This document shows, piece after piece, positions 34,092 to 42,911 of a stretch of 64,000 nt of DNA; the first letter of the stretch is position 1, and each line of letters begins with the position of its first letter. Position numbers and translations under genes: made by a program. The stretch covers positions 330,533-394,532 of the forward strand of contig NZ_KK853997.1 of NCBI RefSeq assembly GCF_000696185.1, in the 5' to 3' direction. The notes under the pieces were generated by a model. It did no database searches. It was not told the origin of the DNA and saw nothing but the letters and a program-made list of their open reading frames with translations. The stretch comes from Kitasatospora cheerisanensis KCTC 2395. GTDB lineage: Bacteria > Actinomycetota > Actinomycetes > Streptomycetales > Streptomycetaceae.

Positions 34092-34718
34092 GTGAACCGG
34101 AGCACCCTCGCACGACCCGTCCCGCAACCGGCGGCCGCCGCCCCCGCCCGGGCCCGAGCGGCCGATCCGGCCCGGCTGATGGCCCTGGTGGCGCACGGCG
34201 ACCAGGACGCGTTCGCCGCGCTGTACGAAACGCTCGCCCCGCCCGTGTACGGCATCGCGCTGCGGACGCTGCGCAGCCCGGCGCACGCGGAGGAGGTGAC
34301 GCAGGAGGTCATGCTGGAGGTCTGGCGCACCGCCGCCGCGTACCGGCCCGAGCGCGGCAGCGTGCTCGCCTGGACGCTCACCCTCGGCCACCGCCGTGCG
34401 GTGGACCGCGTCCGCTCGACCCGGGCGGCCGGTGACCGCGAGGTCCGGGCCGCCCTGCGCGAGCGGCCCGTCGGCGAGTCGGTGGCCGAGCAGGCCGAGC
34501 GCCTCCTCGACGTCGAGCGGGTCAGGCGCGCCCTGGCCCGGCTCAGCCTGCCGCAGCGCGAATCGCTGGTGCTCGCGTACTACGGCGGCTACTCGCAGCG
34601 GGAGATCGCGCAGTACCTCGGTCTCCCGCTCGGTACCGTGAAGACCCGGATGCGCGACGGGCTCCGCCGGCTGCGCGCCGCGCTCGACGACCGCGAGCCG
34701 GTGGCACGGACGGCGTAG
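34092..34718 (+). CDS. ECF sigma factor, SigK-like (LitS position)
   Basis: 208 aa from GTG 34092. Region 2 is DQDAFAALYETLAPPVYGIA and EEVTQEVMLEVWRTAAAYRP. Region 4 is LSLPQRESLVLAYYGGYSQR and LPLGTVKTRMRDGLRRLRAA. Its closest relative in the window is sigK at 25607, but it has no anti-sigma partner. Instead a LitR/CarH-type regulator gene follows 10 bp later. This litS-litR pairing beside phr is the arrangement known for light-induced gene sets in Streptomyces. The start is not sharply defined; an in-frame ATG upstream is possible. Confidence 0.8.
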   Translation: MNRSTLARPVPQPAAAAPARARAADPARLMALVAHGDQDAFAALYETLAPPVYGIALRTLRSPAHAEEVTQEVMLEVWRTAAAYRPERGSVLAWTLTLGHRRAVDRVRSTRAAGDREVRAALRERPVGESVAEQAERLLDVERVRRALARLSLPQRESLVLAYYGGYSQREIAQYLGLPLGTVKTRMRDGLRRLRAALDDREPVARTA

Positions 34719-34728
34719 GGAGGACCCG

Positions 34729-35801
34729 GTGGCAGGGGAGGCATCCGTGAACGGGTACGGCACCGGGGGCCCGGACGACGGCGTCCGGACCGCCCCGCAG
34801 GACAGGCCGGCGGTGCGGGACGACGCACCGGACGCACGGGCGGCGGGCGGCGCCTCCGACGGCGCGGGCCTGCCCACGGGCGCCGTCGCCCGGCACCTCG
34901 GGGTCTCCCCCACCACGATCCGCTCCTGGGAGCGGCGCTACGGCATCGGCCCGTCCGGGCGCCGGCCCGGGCACCACCGCCGGTGGAGTCCGGCCGACAT
35001 CGCCGTCCTGGAGGCCATGTGCCGCCTGACCGCGCGCGGCGTCCCGCCGGCCGAGGCCGCCCGGGCGGTGCTCGCCGCCGGGGCTGCCCGCCCGTCCCCC
35101 CGGCGCCGCCGGCGGACGAGGCGGCGGGCGGGCCGGGCGGCAGCCGCGCGCTGCACGTCGGTTCGGTCCGCCCGGAGTGCCGTGGCCTGGCCCGGGCCGC
35201 CGTCCGGCTGGACGCCCCCGAGGTTGCCCGCATCCTCCAGGACGCGGTCACCGCGCTCGGCACCGTCGAGGCCTGGACGGAGGTGATGCTGCCGGCACTC
35301 CGCGCGGTCGGCCGCAAGTGGGCCTCGGACGGCGAGCAGTACGTCGAGGTCGAGCACCTGCTCTCCTGGCACGTATCCACGGCCCTGCGGACCGTCGCCG
35401 TCCGCGCCGCCGCCCTGCGGGCGGTGCCGCCCGTGCTGCTCGCCGCCATGCCGGCCGAACAGCACACCCTGCCCCTGGACGCGGTCGCAGCCGGGCTCGC
35501 CGAGCGCACCCTGCCCTTCCGGATGCTCGGCGCGGCCGTCCCGCCCCGCGCGCTGCTGGACGCGGTCCGCCGGACCGGCCCGGGCGCCGTGATGCTCTGG
35601 TCCCAGAGCCCGCAGACCAGCGAGCCCGAGCTGGTCCGGCAGGTCGTCCGCACCGCCTGGGGCGCCCGGGGTTCCCGCAGCCACGCGATCGTCCTCGCCA
35701 CCGGCCCCGGCTGGCACCGCTTCGACCCGCCGGAGGGCGCCGCCGGGCCGCGCACCCTGCTCAGCGCCCTCGACCTCCTCGAACGGGCCGTGACCGCCTG
35801 A
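34729..35801 (+). CDS. litR: LitR/CarH-type MerR regulator with B12-binding-like domain, split by a frameshift
   Basis: After a disordered N terminus, the MerR helix-turn-helix reads GAVARHLGVSPTTIRSWERR with the following YGIGPSGRRPGHHRRWSPAD. The first frame fails after about 35095. The next frame carries a four-helix and Rossmann-like domain with VGRKWASDGEQYVEVEHLLS (a W-x10-EH element) and MPAEQHTLPLDAVAAGL. One missing C in the CCCCCC run at 35096-35101 would join the parts. CarH/LitR proteins use adenosyl-B12 as a light sensor. Here the spacing in the WxEH element is one residue longer than in CarH, so cobalamin binding should not be assumed. GGGAGGA precedes GTG 34729. Confidence 0.75.
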
Positions 35802-35808
35802 CCGGGCC

Positions 35809-36330
35809 TCAGCGGGTGCGGCCCGCGATCCCGGCACGGGCGGCCGGCGCGGCAGCCTGCTGCTGCTGCGCCCCGGGGTGGCGGTGGCGCCAGTAGGGGT
35901 TGTCGAACGGGAGCTTCCCGCTGACCCGGCCGTACATGCCGCAGGTGGCGATGACCAGGCCCATCACGAAGCTGAACACGACGTTGGGGATCCTGAAGGC
36001 CAGGACGTTCGCGCCGGAGTCCAGCAGGGCGAGGTTGACGAACCCGCTGAGGACGAAGAGGCCGCCCACCGCGATGGTGATCGTGGACGCCGTGCGGCCG
36101 CCGATCACGGCCCCGACGATCAGGACCGCGGCGGTGGCGATCGAGACCACGCTGAGCAGGCCGTTGCTCGACAGGCCCGCCACCCGCTCGCCGGTGGTGC
36201 CGAAGAACGCCAGGCCGTCGGCCAGGCCGAGACAGCCGAACGCCAGCAGGACGACGCCGCACAGGCCCGCACCCGCCCGGTGCACCCGGGCGAGTCGCCG
36301 GTCGGCGGGAAACTCGTCGCGGAAGTCCAT
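35809..36330 (-). CDS. DUF4383 membrane protein
   Basis: 173 aa. Four hydrophobic segments (about residues 20-40, 55-80, 85-105 and 115-135) with the DUF4383 pattern VHRAGAGLCGVVLLAFGCLG near the start and NVVFSFVMGLVIATCGMYGR later. A glutamine-rich tail (GAQQQQAAAP) follows. The function is unknown; genes of this family are common in stress loci of actinomycetes. It converges on litR with only 7 bp between the coding ends. It is transcribed alone, after the hairpin at 36349-36373. Confidence 0.8.
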   Translation of the reverse strand: MDFRDEFPADRRLARVHRAGAGLCGVVLLAFGCLGLADGLAFFGTTGERVAGLSSNGLLSVVSIATAAVLIVGAVIGGRTASTITIAVGGLFVLSGFVNLALLDSGANVLAFRIPNVVFSFVMGLVIATCGMYGRVSGKLPFDNPYWRHRHPGAQQQQAAAPAARAGIAGRTR

Positions 36331-36348
36331 GACAGTGCTCCTTCGCGT

Positions 36349-36373
36349 ATCCGGAGGCCCCGTGCCTCCGGAT
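36349..36373. terminator. Hairpin at the edge of the polyketide cluster
   Basis: A perfect 10-bp stem (ATCCGGAGGC / GCCTCCGGAT) with a 5-nt loop lies 65 bp past the end of the ligase gene. It separates the polyketide genes from the stress locus. Confidence 0.7.
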
Positions 36374-36437
36374 CCCACCGTCACAGGCCGCGTGGCCCGT
36401 CGACAGTCGCAGCGAAGACGCACCGTTCGGCGACGGC

Positions 36438-37517
36438 TCAGTACAGGCCCTCCGGGGACGAGGTGGCGATCTGGAGCGGGCGGACGTTGGCGACGCCGTC
36501 GGTGGGCCACTGGTCGGTCGGGTGCCGGAGGGCCTGGTCGCGTTCCAGGATGTTGGGCAGGAACAGGTCCTCGTGGAGGACGGTGAGCCGGACCTGGCCG
36601 ACCGTGCCGGGGGCGACCGGGGTCGAGCGGTCGGCCTTGTCGACCACCGCCATGGTGACCTGCGGGTAGTTCGGGACGTAGCTGATCAGTTCGCCGTCCC
36701 GCTCGACGTCCAGGCAGGCCGCGTTGCCGAAGGTGTTGCCGTAGGTCAGCCCGCAGATCCCGCCCTGGAGGGCGGTGGTGAAGCTCCGGTACATGTCGGC
36801 GCTGATCTGGGTGCCGCTCAGGCGTACGCCGTCGAGGGCGGCGACGAGTTCGGGCCGGTGCTGGCGGAGGGCCTGGAACAGCGCCGGGGTGGTGTTGACG
36901 TAGTGGACCCGGCCCGGCTCGAGGACATCGGCGATCTGCTCCAGCAGGTGGGCGGTGTAGTCGCCGACCTCGGCCAGGCGGCCCGTCCGGATCAGGCGCT
37001 TCACCCACCGGGGGTCCATGTCCACGGCGTACACCTGGCCGGCGTGGAGTTCGGAGACCTCCTGGACGCCGTTGCCGATCAGGTGCGGTCCGGTGGGGGT
37101 GGCCTGCAGCCAGGTGCGGCCCGGCTGGAAGCCCTCCCGCACGAAGGACCAGCGGCGCCAGAGCGCCCGGTGCCGCAGCATGTCGGGGGTGTAGAAAGCC
37201 CGGCAGGGGGTGCCGGTGGTGCCGCCGGTGTCCCAGACCCGGCCGACCAGCGGCCGGGGCACCGCCAGCGGGACGAGGTCCGCGGGGTCCTCGGTGCGCA
37301 GCCGGTCGAGCGGGAACGGGCCGAAGGCCGCGAGCTGGTCGTAGCGGGTGATGTCGCGCGGGTCGAAGTCCAGCCGGGAGAGCTGCCCGAGCCAGTAGGG
37401 GCTTCCGGTGACCGGGTCGAAGTGCCGGCGGACCACGGTGCGGGTCCACTCGTCGAGGTCGGTGTCCAGCCATCGCGCGATCTGGGCGTCCGGGTCGGCG
37501 CCGGTGGCGGCGGTCAC
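36438..37517 (-). CDS. ANL-superfamily ligase without C-terminal lid, probable fumarate adenylyltransferase (Orf3 type)
   Basis: 359 aa from GTG 37517. It resembles coenzyme F390 synthetase and LuxE-type acyl-adenylating enzymes: WDTGGTTGTPCRAFYTPDML is the nucleotide loop and ICGLTYGNTFGNAACLDVER contains the adenine-binding Tyr-Gly. The protein is short for the superfamily and lacks most of the mobile C-terminal domain, consistent with an enzyme that only adenylates. Its pairing with an acyltransferase-like gene (overlap GTGA) and its position at the edge of a bafilomycin-like cluster match the known Orf3/Orf2 pair. In Streptomyces lohii that pair activates fumarate and transfers it to the 21-OH (inference from context). 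Confidence 0.72.
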   Translation of the reverse strand: MTAATGADPDAQIARWLDTDLDEWTRTVVRRHFDPVTGSPYWLGQLSRLDFDPRDITRYDQLAAFGPFPLDRLRTEDPADLVPLAVPRPLVGRVWDTGGTTGTPCRAFYTPDMLRHRALWRRWSFVREGFQPGRTWLQATPTGPHLIGNGVQEVSELHAGQVYAVDMDPRWVKRLIRTGRLAEVGDYTAHLLEQIADVLEPGRVHYVNTTPALFQALRQHRPELVAALDGVRLSGTQISADMYRSFTTALQGGICGLTYGNTFGNAACLDVERDGELISYVPNYPQVTMAVVDKADRSTPVAPGTVGQVRLTVLHEDLFLPNILERDQALRHPTDQWPTDGVANVRPLQIATSSPEGLY

Positions 37518-38476
37518 GACAGGGCCGGGGCGCCGGAGAGGTCGATGCCGAGCTCGTAGGCGGTGGTCAGCGCCTGCTCGATGTGCTCGGGCCGCTCGAT
37601 GTGCACCACCGGGAAGGGGAACGCCAGGATGCCCTCGGGAATCGAGGGGCCCATCACCAGCCCGAGCCGGACGCCCTGCTCCTTCATCCCGGTGTAGACG
37701 TCGACCAGGCTGATCGGGTCGGTGGAGTTGCGCTGGAAGAGGTCCCGGACGTCGGCGGCGGTGCGCAGCACCTTGGGCTCCAGGCAGGACAGCAGCGGGA
37801 TCTCGGGGTCGCTGAACGGGATCGCGTCGATCCGCGGGGCCATGAACTCGCGGTAGGGCCGGCGCAGCGGGGTGTGGACGGCGATGGTGCGGCCGGGGAG
37901 CGGGACGACCGTTCCCGGCGGGACGTCGGCGGCGAGCGCGCCGAGTGCGTCGGCGTGGCCGGCCAGCATCATCAGGCGCTGGCTGCCGTCGGCCGTGGGG
38001 CCGAAGTCGCCGGCCAGGTAGACGCCGGGCAGGTTCTCGCCGGGGTGGCTGGGGGCGCCGTCGGTGACGGGGCCGAAGGCGATGGCTATGCCCTGCCGCG
38101 GGTCGTCGGCGGGCGGTTCCGGGGTGTCGCGGGAGGAGGCCAGCATCTCGAAGAGTTCCCGGCGCCCCAGCGATCCGGCGAGGCAGCTGGCGGTCATCGC
38201 GCCGAGGCTGAGGCCGCCGATGGCCGCGGGGCGCAGGTTGAACGAGGCGAGCACGTCGTGCACGCCGATCGCGAGGGCGGCTTCGCGGACGGTGCCGACG
38301 CTCTGGCGCTCCTCCTGGGCGGTCGGCAGGTCCTCCTCCAGGATCTGTCCGACCGTCAGCCCGGTCCACGCGGAGACCTGCTCGTACCAGCACTGCACGA
38401 CCTCGTACGTCCGGTAGAGCTCCAGGCCGTGCGGCTCGGTCCCGACGCCGCCGCCGAACAGGTACCCCAGACTCAT
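37514..38476 (-). CDS. Discrete malonyltransferase-like acyltransferase, probable fumaryl transferase (Orf2 type)
   Basis: 320 aa. It has the FabD-like layout: MSLGYLFGGGVGTEPHGLEL at the start, the nucleophile AAIGGLSLGAMTASCLAG (GLSLG; Ser about residue 97) and VPLPGRTIAVHTPLRRPYRE with the His. A late LVDVYTGMKEQGVRLGLVMG is the region normally involved in substrate choice. The usual extender-unit motifs are absent, so it is not an extender AT. It is coupled to the ligase gene. In bafilomycin clusters such a protein moves fumarate from fumaryl-AMP to the macrolide; the same role is proposed here. AGGAGCTGTC precedes the ATG. Confidence 0.7.
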   Translation of the reverse strand: MSLGYLFGGGVGTEPHGLELYRTYEVVQCWYEQVSAWTGLTVGQILEEDLPTAQEERQSVGTVREAALAIGVHDVLASFNLRPAAIGGLSLGAMTASCLAGSLGRRELFEMLASSRDTPEPPADDPRQGIAIAFGPVTDGAPSHPGENLPGVYLAGDFGPTADGSQRLMMLAGHADALGALAADVPPGTVVPLPGRTIAVHTPLRRPYREFMAPRIDAIPFSDPEIPLLSCLEPKVLRTAADVRDLFQRNSTDPISLVDVYTGMKEQGVRLGLVMGPSIPEGILAFPFPVVHIERPEHIEQALTTAYELGIDLSGAPALS

Positions 38477-38493
38477 GACAGCTCCTGTGAATC

Positions 38494-38527
38494 GGTGTGA
38501 AAGGAGGGATTGGTGTGAAAGGAGGGA
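38494..38527. repeat. Tandem 16-bp repeat carrying an SD-like core
   Basis: GGTGTGAAAGGAGGGA occurs at 38494-38509 and 38512-38527, a period of 18 bp. It lies 18 bp upstream of the minus-strand acyltransferase start. As a promoter-proximal pair of direct repeats it may bind a pathway regulator. Confidence 0.8.
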
Positions 38528-38682
38528 ACGGTGGTGCGGCTCGGGCGTGGCGTGGCGGACGTGGTCGCACAATGCCGGAGAATGCGGCCTCCGACCGGAC
38601 GTCCGGCGACCCGTCTCGCGCTGCGATATCGAGACGATATCCGGGTCTGGGAAAATCTCCGCCGGCCCGGCGGCGGACTGCA

Positions 38683-38699
38683 TTTCCGGCCGCCGGAAA
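38683..38699. promoter_or_regulatory. Palindrome TTTCCGG-CCG-CCGGAAA
   Basis: A perfect 7-bp inverted repeat with a 3-nt spacer, about 200 bp upstream of the acyltransferase start, in the A/T-richer interval. A candidate operator. Confidence 0.45.
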
Positions 38700-38885
38700 A
38701 GACTTTCCCGGCCCGCACTCGCGACGGCTCCCGCAACCGGGGAGGGGACGCCTTACCCCGTCCTCTTCCGGGAATCGATAAATTCCGGGAGAACACGGGG
38801 TGACCGTGCCCCGACGCCCGGCACCCCGGGGGAATGCGCCCGGGAAACGGCAGCCGGCCGGCGGGCGGCCCGGAAACTCCGGGCC

Positions 38886-39647
38886 TCAGGCGCGGAGCGC
38901 GCCGGCGAGGTGGTCGCGGAGCAGGCCGGCCACCTCGTCCGCCCGGCTGCTGAGGTAGAAGTGCCCGCCGGGGAAGACCTTGAGGTCGAACGCGGCCGTG
39001 GTGCGGTCGCGCCAGCGCTCGGTGTCGGCGACCGGCGCCCAGTGGTCCTGGTCCCCCACCAGGGCGGTGACCGGGCAGGCGACCGCGGCGTCGCGGTCGG
39101 CGCGGTAGGCCCCGACGGCGCGGTAGTCGCCGCGCAGCGCGGGCAGCACCATCTCCAGCAGCTCCTGGTCCTCGAGGAGCCGGGCGTCGGTGCCGCTCAT
39201 GGCCCTGAGTTCGGCCACGATGCCCTCGTCGTCGACCGGGTGGGAGGCGTCGGGCCGGTCGTCGGTCGGCCCCTTGCGGCCGGAGACGAAGAGGTGGTCG
39301 ACCCGGCCGCCGGCGCGCTCGATCCGCCGGGCCACCTCGAAGGCGACGAGCGCGCCCATGCTGTGCCCGAAGAGGGTCAGCGGGAGGTCGTCCCAGCGGC
39401 GCAGTGCCTCGGCCACCTCGTCCGCCACCCGGTGCAGGTCGTGCAGGCCGGCCTCCTCCCGGCGGTCCTGCCGGCCGGGGTACTGGACGGCCAGCAGGTC
39501 GACCGGGCCGTGCAGGGCGGCGGACATCGGGAAGTAGAAACTCGCCGAGCCACCGGCGTGCGGAAAGCAGACCAGCCGGCGCGTGGCCGTCGGCGAGGGG
39601 TGGAAGCGACGGCACCAGAGGTCGCTGTCCAGAGAGAGGGAGGTCAT
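38886..39647 (-). CDS. Type II thioesterase of the polyketide cluster
   Basis: 253 aa. It is a stand-alone alpha/beta hydrolase of the PKS-editing type. The oxyanion segment is RRLVCFPHAGGSASFYFPMS, the nucleophile is LTLFGHSMGALVAFEVARRI (Ser about residue 99), the Asp is in VTALVGDQDHWAPVADTERW and the His is in FPGGHFYLSSRADEVAGLL. Such enzymes remove aberrant acyl groups from carrier proteins. It corresponds by position to BafH in bafilomycin clusters. It is divergent from the SARP regulator, sharing a 580-bp control region. Confidence 0.88.
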   Translation of the reverse strand: MTSLSLDSDLWCRRFHPSPTATRRLVCFPHAGGSASFYFPMSAALHGPVDLLAVQYPGRQDRREEAGLHDLHRVADEVAEALRRWDDLPLTLFGHSMGALVAFEVARRIERAGGRVDHLFVSGRKGPTDDRPDASHPVDDEGIVAELRAMSGTDARLLEDQELLEMVLPALRGDYRAVGAYRADRDAAVACPVTALVGDQDHWAPVADTERWRDRTTAAFDLKVFPGGHFYLSSRADEVAGLLRDHLAGALRA

Positions 39648-40229
39648 GGCGGCCTTTCATTCTCTTCTCGAAATCCGCGGCGGGCCGGCGGGCATGGGTG
39701 TGGCGATCGGGCGGGACATCCTTCGCACCGGCGGGCGGTCTGGTGCGCGCTTATACGGGGAGCTTTGAACGACGGTGATCGGTTACTCACGGGCACCGCA
39801 TATGACAGCCTGCCATACCGCTCGGAATGTCAGCAAGTACCCACCGGAGCGCACCGATCCGCTCATGTCCGGGTTCAATTCCGGCCATCTCTTCGGTGAT
39901 TGGCAAGGACGTTGCGATGCGGAGCAATCCGGTGGGTTTTACTTGGCTCCGTCCCGACGGTATCGGCCGGCCGGACCGCAGCCGTGTCGGCGGCACCGGT
40001 CCGGCCGCGCCCGCGCACCGCGGCTCCCGTCGCGGCGGTGCCGCGCGGCGCAACCCGGCACGAGCGCAACCCGGCACGAGCGCACGACCCGTGCCCGGGG
40101 CACGACCCGCACGCGGCGCACGACACGCACTCCAGGAACACCCACACCCAACAGGACCGTGTTGACGCGTACACGGCCCCCCAAAGAGGCCGGCGGCAGA
40201 CCGGCCGTACGAAGAAGAGGACTCCCCCG
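39648..40229. promoter_or_regulatory. Divergent control region between thioesterase and SARP genes
   Basis: About 580 bp with no supported gene. It has an A/T-richer core (39730-39960) with TGACA/TGTCA half-sites at 39803 and 39829, and a Pro/Arg-coding-like repetitive part with a tandem repeat near 40048. It should contain the promoters of the SARP and thioesterase genes. Confidence 0.55.
40048..40079. repeat. Two tandem copies of a 16-bp sequence
   Basis: GCGCAACCCGGCACGA is present twice without spacer (40048-40063, 40064-40079), followed by further GCACGACC-like partial copies to about 40130. SARP regulators bind direct repeats, so this may be an autoregulatory site. Confidence 0.7.
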
Positions 40230-42149
40230 TTGAACTTCCTGCTGCTGGGCCCGCTTTCGATCCGGTTGAACGCGTGCGAGGTGCACGTGTCGGCGCCGAG
40301 GCAGCGCGTGGTCATGGCGGCGCTCCTGTTCAACGCCAACCGGGTGACCTCGGTCGACCGGATCGCCGAGTACGTCTGGGACGGCGCCCCGCCGCCGAGC
40401 GCCGCCGCGACCGTCCGCACCTACGTGATGCGCCTGCGGCAGTCACTGGGCGAGATCGGCTCCGCCCGGATCCTCACCCGGGCGCCCGGCTACCTCCTCG
40501 AACTCGGCGAGCACGAGAGCGACCTCGGGCAGTTCACCGCCCACCGCCGGCGCGCGGCGGAGCTGGCCGAGCGCGGCGACCTGGAGGGCTCCTCCGCCGA
40601 GCTGGCCGAGGCGCTCGCGCTGTGGCGCGAGGAGCCGCTGGCGGACATCCCCTCGCAGACGCTGCGCGACGTGGAGGGCCGCTACCTCCAGGAGCTCCGC
40701 CTGCAGACGATGGAGCTGCGGTTCGACGCGGAGCTGTCGCTGCGCCGGCACGCCGAGATCGTGCCGGAGCTGGTGCGGCTGGTCCGGAAGCACCCCCTGC
40801 GGGAGGCCCTGGTGGGCAAGCTGATGCTGGCGCTGTTCCGCTCGGGACGGCAGTCGGAGGCCCTGGACCTCTACCGGCGCACCCGGGTGCTGCTCGTCGA
40901 GCAGCTCGGCACCGAGCCGAGCGCCGATCTGCGCGAGGTGCACCAGCGCATCCTGGCGGTCCACGACCGGCCCCGGACGCCCGCCCCGACCGCCCGGACC
41001 GCCCCGGCCGCCCCGGCCCCCTCGCCGGCGCAGCCCGCGAAGGCCCGGGCGGCGGCCCCCGCGCCGACGCCGGCCACCGGCTGGGACCGGCCCTGCTGGC
41101 CGAGTCCGGCGCAGCTCCCCTCGGTGCCGCTGCCGCTGTCGGCCCGCTCCGGCGCGCTGGCCCGGCTCCAGCACTTCCTCGCCGCCGGCTCGATGCCGGC
41201 GGGCATGGTGGCGACGGCGGTGGTGACCGGCCGGGGCGGTGTCGGCAAGAGCGCGCTGGCCCTGCACGCCGCGCACGCGGTACGCGGGTCCGCGGTGCAC
41301 GGCCAGCTGTACGCGGACCTCGGCGGGGCGGCGCGGCCGCTGACCGCCCGGACGGTCCTGCCGCGGTTCCTGGCGGACCTGGGCGTGCCCCGGGACGAGA
41401 TACCCGAGGGGGCGTCGGAGCGGGAGAGCCTCTACCGCTCGCTCACCGCGGGCCGCCGCCTGCTGGTGGTGCTCGACAACGCCTCCAGCACCGCGCAGGT
41501 GCGGCCGCTCATCCCGGGCAGCGGGGGCAGCAGACTGCTGGTGACCAGCCGGCGGCGGCTGGCCGACCTGGAGGGGGCGCGCACCCTTCAGCTCGGCCCG
41601 CTCGACGAGGCCGGATCGCTGGAGCTGCTGGGCAGCATCGTCGGCCCGGCCAGGGTCGGCGCCGAACCGCAGGCGGCCCGTACCGTGCTGACGGTCTGCG
41701 GGGGCCTGCCGCTGGCCATCCGGATCGCGGGGACCCGGCTGCTGGAGCGCCCGCACTGGAGCATCGGGCTCTTCGCCCGGCGGCTCACCGACGCCCCGCG
41801 GCTGCTGGACGAGCTGCACGCGGGCGACCTCGGTGTCCGGCCCTGCCTCGACGCCGACCACGCCGGGCTCCGGCGGGCCGCCGGGGCGGGGGTCGACCCG
41901 GCCGAGGTGTTCACCGCGCTGGGGGCCGCCGGCGCGTGGTCGGTCTCCGGCAGCCGCGTCGCGGTGATGTTCGGCTGCTCCGAGGAGCAGGCCGAGGAGG
42001 CCCTGGACGCGCTGGTCGAGGCGAACCTGCTGGGCGCGCCGACGGGGGGCCGCTACCCGCTGGACGCACTGCTGCGGGCCTACGCCCACGAGCGGGCGCA
42101 GGCGGTCGCCGCCCTGCGGCACGACCACTCGTACATGCGCGCCGGGTGA
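40230..42149 (+). CDS. SARP-family pathway regulator with NB-ARC ATPase domain (AfsR-like, short)
   Basis: 639 aa from TTG 40230, with AGAGGA ten bases upstream and homology beginning at [20 protein letters not shown]. Order: winged-helix OmpR-type DNA-binding domain (1-92, with [20 protein letters not shown]), bacterial transcriptional activator domain (about 95-245, ending [20 protein letters not shown]), a Pro/Ala linker, then an NTPase domain. The P-loop is [19 protein letters not shown] (about 331), the Walker B is [17 protein letters not shown] and a [11 protein letters not shown] motif follows. It lacks the TPR region of full AfsR. In bafilomycin clusters the corresponding regulator (BafG) activates production. 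It is followed 94 bp later by the O-methyltransferase gene. Confidence 0.87.
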   Translation: MNFLLLGPLSIRLNACEVHVSAPRQRVVMAALLFNANRVTSVDRIAEYVWDGAPPPSAAATVRTYVMRLRQSLGEIGSARILTRAPGYLLELGEHESDLGQFTAHRRRAAELAERGDLEGSSAELAEALALWREEPLADIPSQTLRDVEGRYLQELRLQTMELRFDAELSLRRHAEIVPELVRLVRKHPLREALVGKLMLALFRSGRQSEALDLYRRTRVLLVEQLGTEPSADLREVHQRILAVHDRPRTPAPTARTAPAAPAPSPAQPAKARAAAPAPTPATGWDRPCWPSPAQLPSVPLPLSARSGALARLQHFLAAGSMPAGMVATAVVTGRGGVGKSALALHAAHAVRGSAVHGQLYADLGGAARPLTARTVLPRFLADLGVPRDEIPEGASERESLYRSLTAGRRLLVVLDNASSTAQVRPLIPGSGGSRLLVTSRRRLADLEGARTLQLGPLDEAGSLELLGSIVGPARVGAEPQAARTVLTVCGGLPLAIRIAGTRLLERPHWSIGLFARRLTDAPRLLDELHAGDLGVRPCLDADHAGLRRAAGAGVDPAEVFTALGAAGAWSVSGSRVAVMFGCSEEQAEEALDALVEANLLGAPTGGRYPLDALLRAYAHERAQAVAALRHDHSYMRAG

Positions 42150-42243
42150 CCGTCCCGGCGGCCGCTCGCCCCGATCCTTCTCGTCCCGTTCCCGTCCGTC
42201 CCGTTCCCGCCCGACCCGATCTCCTCCGAGAGGACCCTTCGCC

Positions 42244-42906
42244 ATGGCCGACCAGACAGCAGCCACCCGCGACCTGCTCGCCTACGTCCGGGAGGTCTCC
42301 CTCCGTGACGACGACCTGCTCAGGGAGCTGCGGGAGACCACCGCGGACCTGCCCGGCGGGACCGCCATGCAGGTGATGGCCGAGGAGGGCCAACTGCTGG
42401 CCCTGCTGGTCGGGTTGACGGGGGCGCGGGCGGTGCTGGAGATCGGCACCTTCACCGGCTACAGCACCCTGTGCATGGCCCGGGCGCTGCCGGCCGACGG
42501 GGTGCTGGTCTCCTGCGACATCGAGGAGCGGTGGCCGGCCATCGGCGCCGAGTTCTGGAAGCGGGACGGCGTCGACTCGCGGGTCGACCTGCGGATCGGC
42601 GACGCCGCCGCGACCCTGGACGCGCTGCTGGCGGAGCGCGGACCGGAGAGCTTCGACCTGGTGTTCATCGACGCGGACAAGACCAACTACGTCCGCTACT
42701 ACGAGAGTTCGCTGGCGCTGCTGCGTCCCGGCGGTCTGATCGTGGTCGACAACACCCTCTTCTTCGGCCGGGTCGCCGATCCGGCCGCCGTGGACCCGGA
42801 GACTGCGGGGGTGCGGGCGCTGAACCGGGTGCTGCACGAGGACCCGCGGGTGGAGCTGTCGCTGCTGGTGATGGCCGACGGGATCACCCTGGTCCGCAAG
42901 CGCTGA
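42244..42906 (+). CDS. fkbG: O-methyltransferase of methoxymalonyl-ACP synthesis (FkbG type)
   Basis: 220 aa, class I SAM methyltransferase of the catechol/caffeoyl-CoA type. Motif I is [20 protein letters not shown] (about 60-79). The acidic residue is in [15 protein letters not shown], and the metal-site residues are in [17 protein letters not shown] and [15 protein letters not shown]. In the methoxymalonyl pathway the FkbG-type enzyme methylates the 2-hydroxyl of the carrier-bound glycerate-derived unit. The four other pathway genes lie just across the terminator on the other strand. AGAGGA precedes the ATG. Confidence 0.87.
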   Translation: MADQTAATRDLLAYVREVSLRDDDLLRELRETTADLPGGTAMQVMAEEGQLLALLVGLTGARAVLEIGTFTGYSTLCMARALPADGVLVSCDIEERWPAIGAEFWKRDGVDSRVDLRIGDAAATLDALLAERGPESFDLVFIDADKTNYVRYYESSLALLRPGGLIVVDNTLFFGRVADPAAVDPETAGVRALNRVLHEDPRVELSLLVMADGITLVRKR

Positions 42907-42911
42907 GCGCG

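Larger units (their letters stand above)
38477..38885. promoter_or_regulatory. Regulatory interval between the acyltransferase and thioesterase genes
   Basis: About 410 bp, clearly less G/C-rich than its flanks around 38625-38800. It holds a tandem 16-bp repeat and a palindrome (listed separately), and two GATATC copies at 38625 and 38636. It contains the promoter of the Orf2/Orf3-type pair. No gene is supported. Confidence 0.6.

Noticed and set aside
38625..38641. GATATC-GAGAC-GATATC as an operator
   Set aside because: The six-base units are self-palindromic, so the symmetry is partly automatic; kept only as a remark within the interval description.
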